This document shows, piece by piece, positions 63,579-64,000 of a stretch of DNA of 64,000 bases (positions are counted from its first letter, which is position 1; every line of letters starts with the position of its first letter). This stretch comes from CAIYYX01 sp035530135 (GTDB lineage: Bacteria; Pseudomonadota; Gammaproteobacteria; Burkholderiales; Rhodocyclaceae). A program made the translations under genes and the position numbers. The notes under the pieces were generated by a model that saw nothing but the letters and a program-made list of their open reading frames with translations, made no database searches and was not told the DNA's origin. Location: NCBI GenBank assembly GCA_035530135.1, contig DATKVJ010000142.1:62001-126000 (forward strand), read 5' to 3'.

Positions 63579-64000
63579 TGATCGCCTATCACTTTCCACC
63601 GCTGTCTGGGAGTAGCGGCATACAACGTACGCTGCGATTTGTTCAGCACTTGCCACCCCTTGGGTGGCAACCTCTGGTGTTGAGCGCCGATCCGCGCTGT
63701 TATGAGCAGACCGGCGATGACCTCATGGCGGACATTCCTCAGGAAACCGTCGTACGTCGGGCATTCGCGCTTGACACAGCCCGCCATCTGTCAGCCGGTG
63801 GACGGTATCTTGGTTGGATGGCCAGGCCGGACCGATGGGTGAGTTGGCGGTTCGCTGCGATTGCGGAGGGCTTACGCATGATCAAGCAGTTCAAACCAGA
63901 CGTGATCTGGTCCACGTATCCGATCGCCACGGCACACCTGATCGGTGCGGCTCTCCATCACCGCAGCGGACTTCCCTGGATCGCCGATTTTCGCGATCCG
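63564..64000 (+). CDS. Glycosyltransferase family 4 (C-terminus off window)
   Basis: 145 codons to the window edge. N-terminus MRRVLMIAYHFPPLSGSSGI then QRTLRFVQHLPPLGWQPLVL, the acceptor-domain start of GT4 enzymes; later FKPDVIWSTYPIATAHLIG and WIADFRDP. Starts 15 bases inside the hydrolase 1 gene, so it belongs to the same operon. Confidence 0.88.

Overview
The window is GC-rich DNA from a betaproteobacterium. The order smpB / ratA-ratB / DUF4124 / guaB-guaA, and a full exosortase-A (XrtA/EpsH) exopolysaccharide locus, are typical of Rhodocyclales and related Betaproteobacteria; the exact genus cannot be read from the sequence alone. No rRNA, tRNA, CRISPR array or intact insertion sequence was seen.

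Layout. (1) 1-5860: housekeeping genes: a Bcr/CflA drug exporter (cut by the window edge), smpB facing ratA-ratB, a DUF4124 protein, and guaB-guaA behind a clear sigma70 promoter. (2) 5861-7784: a DUF3135-like gene, then about 1.4 kb with no convincing gene that ends in an AT-rich stretch holding a perfect inverted repeat. (3) 7785-18790: initiating sugar transferase, the PrsK/PrsR two-component pair (PrsR has the sigma54-contact motif GAFTGA), the TPR lipoprotein PrsT, a TviB-type nucleotide-sugar dehydrogenase, a Sel1/lytic transglycosylase and an S1C-type protease. (4) 18995-39237: the compact XrtA core operon: export lipoprotein, chain-length protein, tyrosine autokinase, outer-membrane beta-barrel-like protein, ATPase, WecB, polysaccharide deacetylase, FemAB protein, glycosyltransferases, exosortase A fused to EpsI, amidotransferase, CapK-like protein and O-glycosylation ligase. 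Many junctions overlap by 4-14 bases. (5) 39238-49061: a variable, visibly more AT-rich cargo segment (GT2, DUF2304, SMR-type transporter, GT39-like membrane enzyme, TPR protein, GT-A-like protein, deacetylase, methyltransferase, flippase, GT4). Its left edge lies in the frameshifted remnant of a GMC oxidoreductase gene. (6) 49122-58965, minus strand: GNAT, methyltransferase, FemAB-like acyltransferase, deacetylase, an asparagine-synthase-like protein without the N-terminal cysteine, methyltransferase, PLP-dependent decarboxylase, GT2 and AMP-forming ligase. (7) 59196-64000: a second FemAB-like acyltransferase, a DegT-type aminotransferase (minus strand), then an acyl carrier protein, two exosortase-A-associated hydrolases and the start of another glycosyltransferase.

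How it fits together (inference): UDP-sugar precursors are made by WecB and TviB; the lipid-linked unit is started by the 7785 transferase, extended by at least nine glycosyltransferases, modified by deacetylases, amidotransferases, acyl/aminoacyl transferases and methyltransferases, and then flipped, polymerised and exported. XrtA sorts PEP-CTERM proteins (none is encoded in this window), and PrsK/PrsR probably switch on those targets through sigma54. The ligase, decarboxylase, aminotransferase, ACP and hydrolase set looks like a small-molecule route that loads an acyl or aminoacyl group for decorating the polymer; this is the least understood part of the window.
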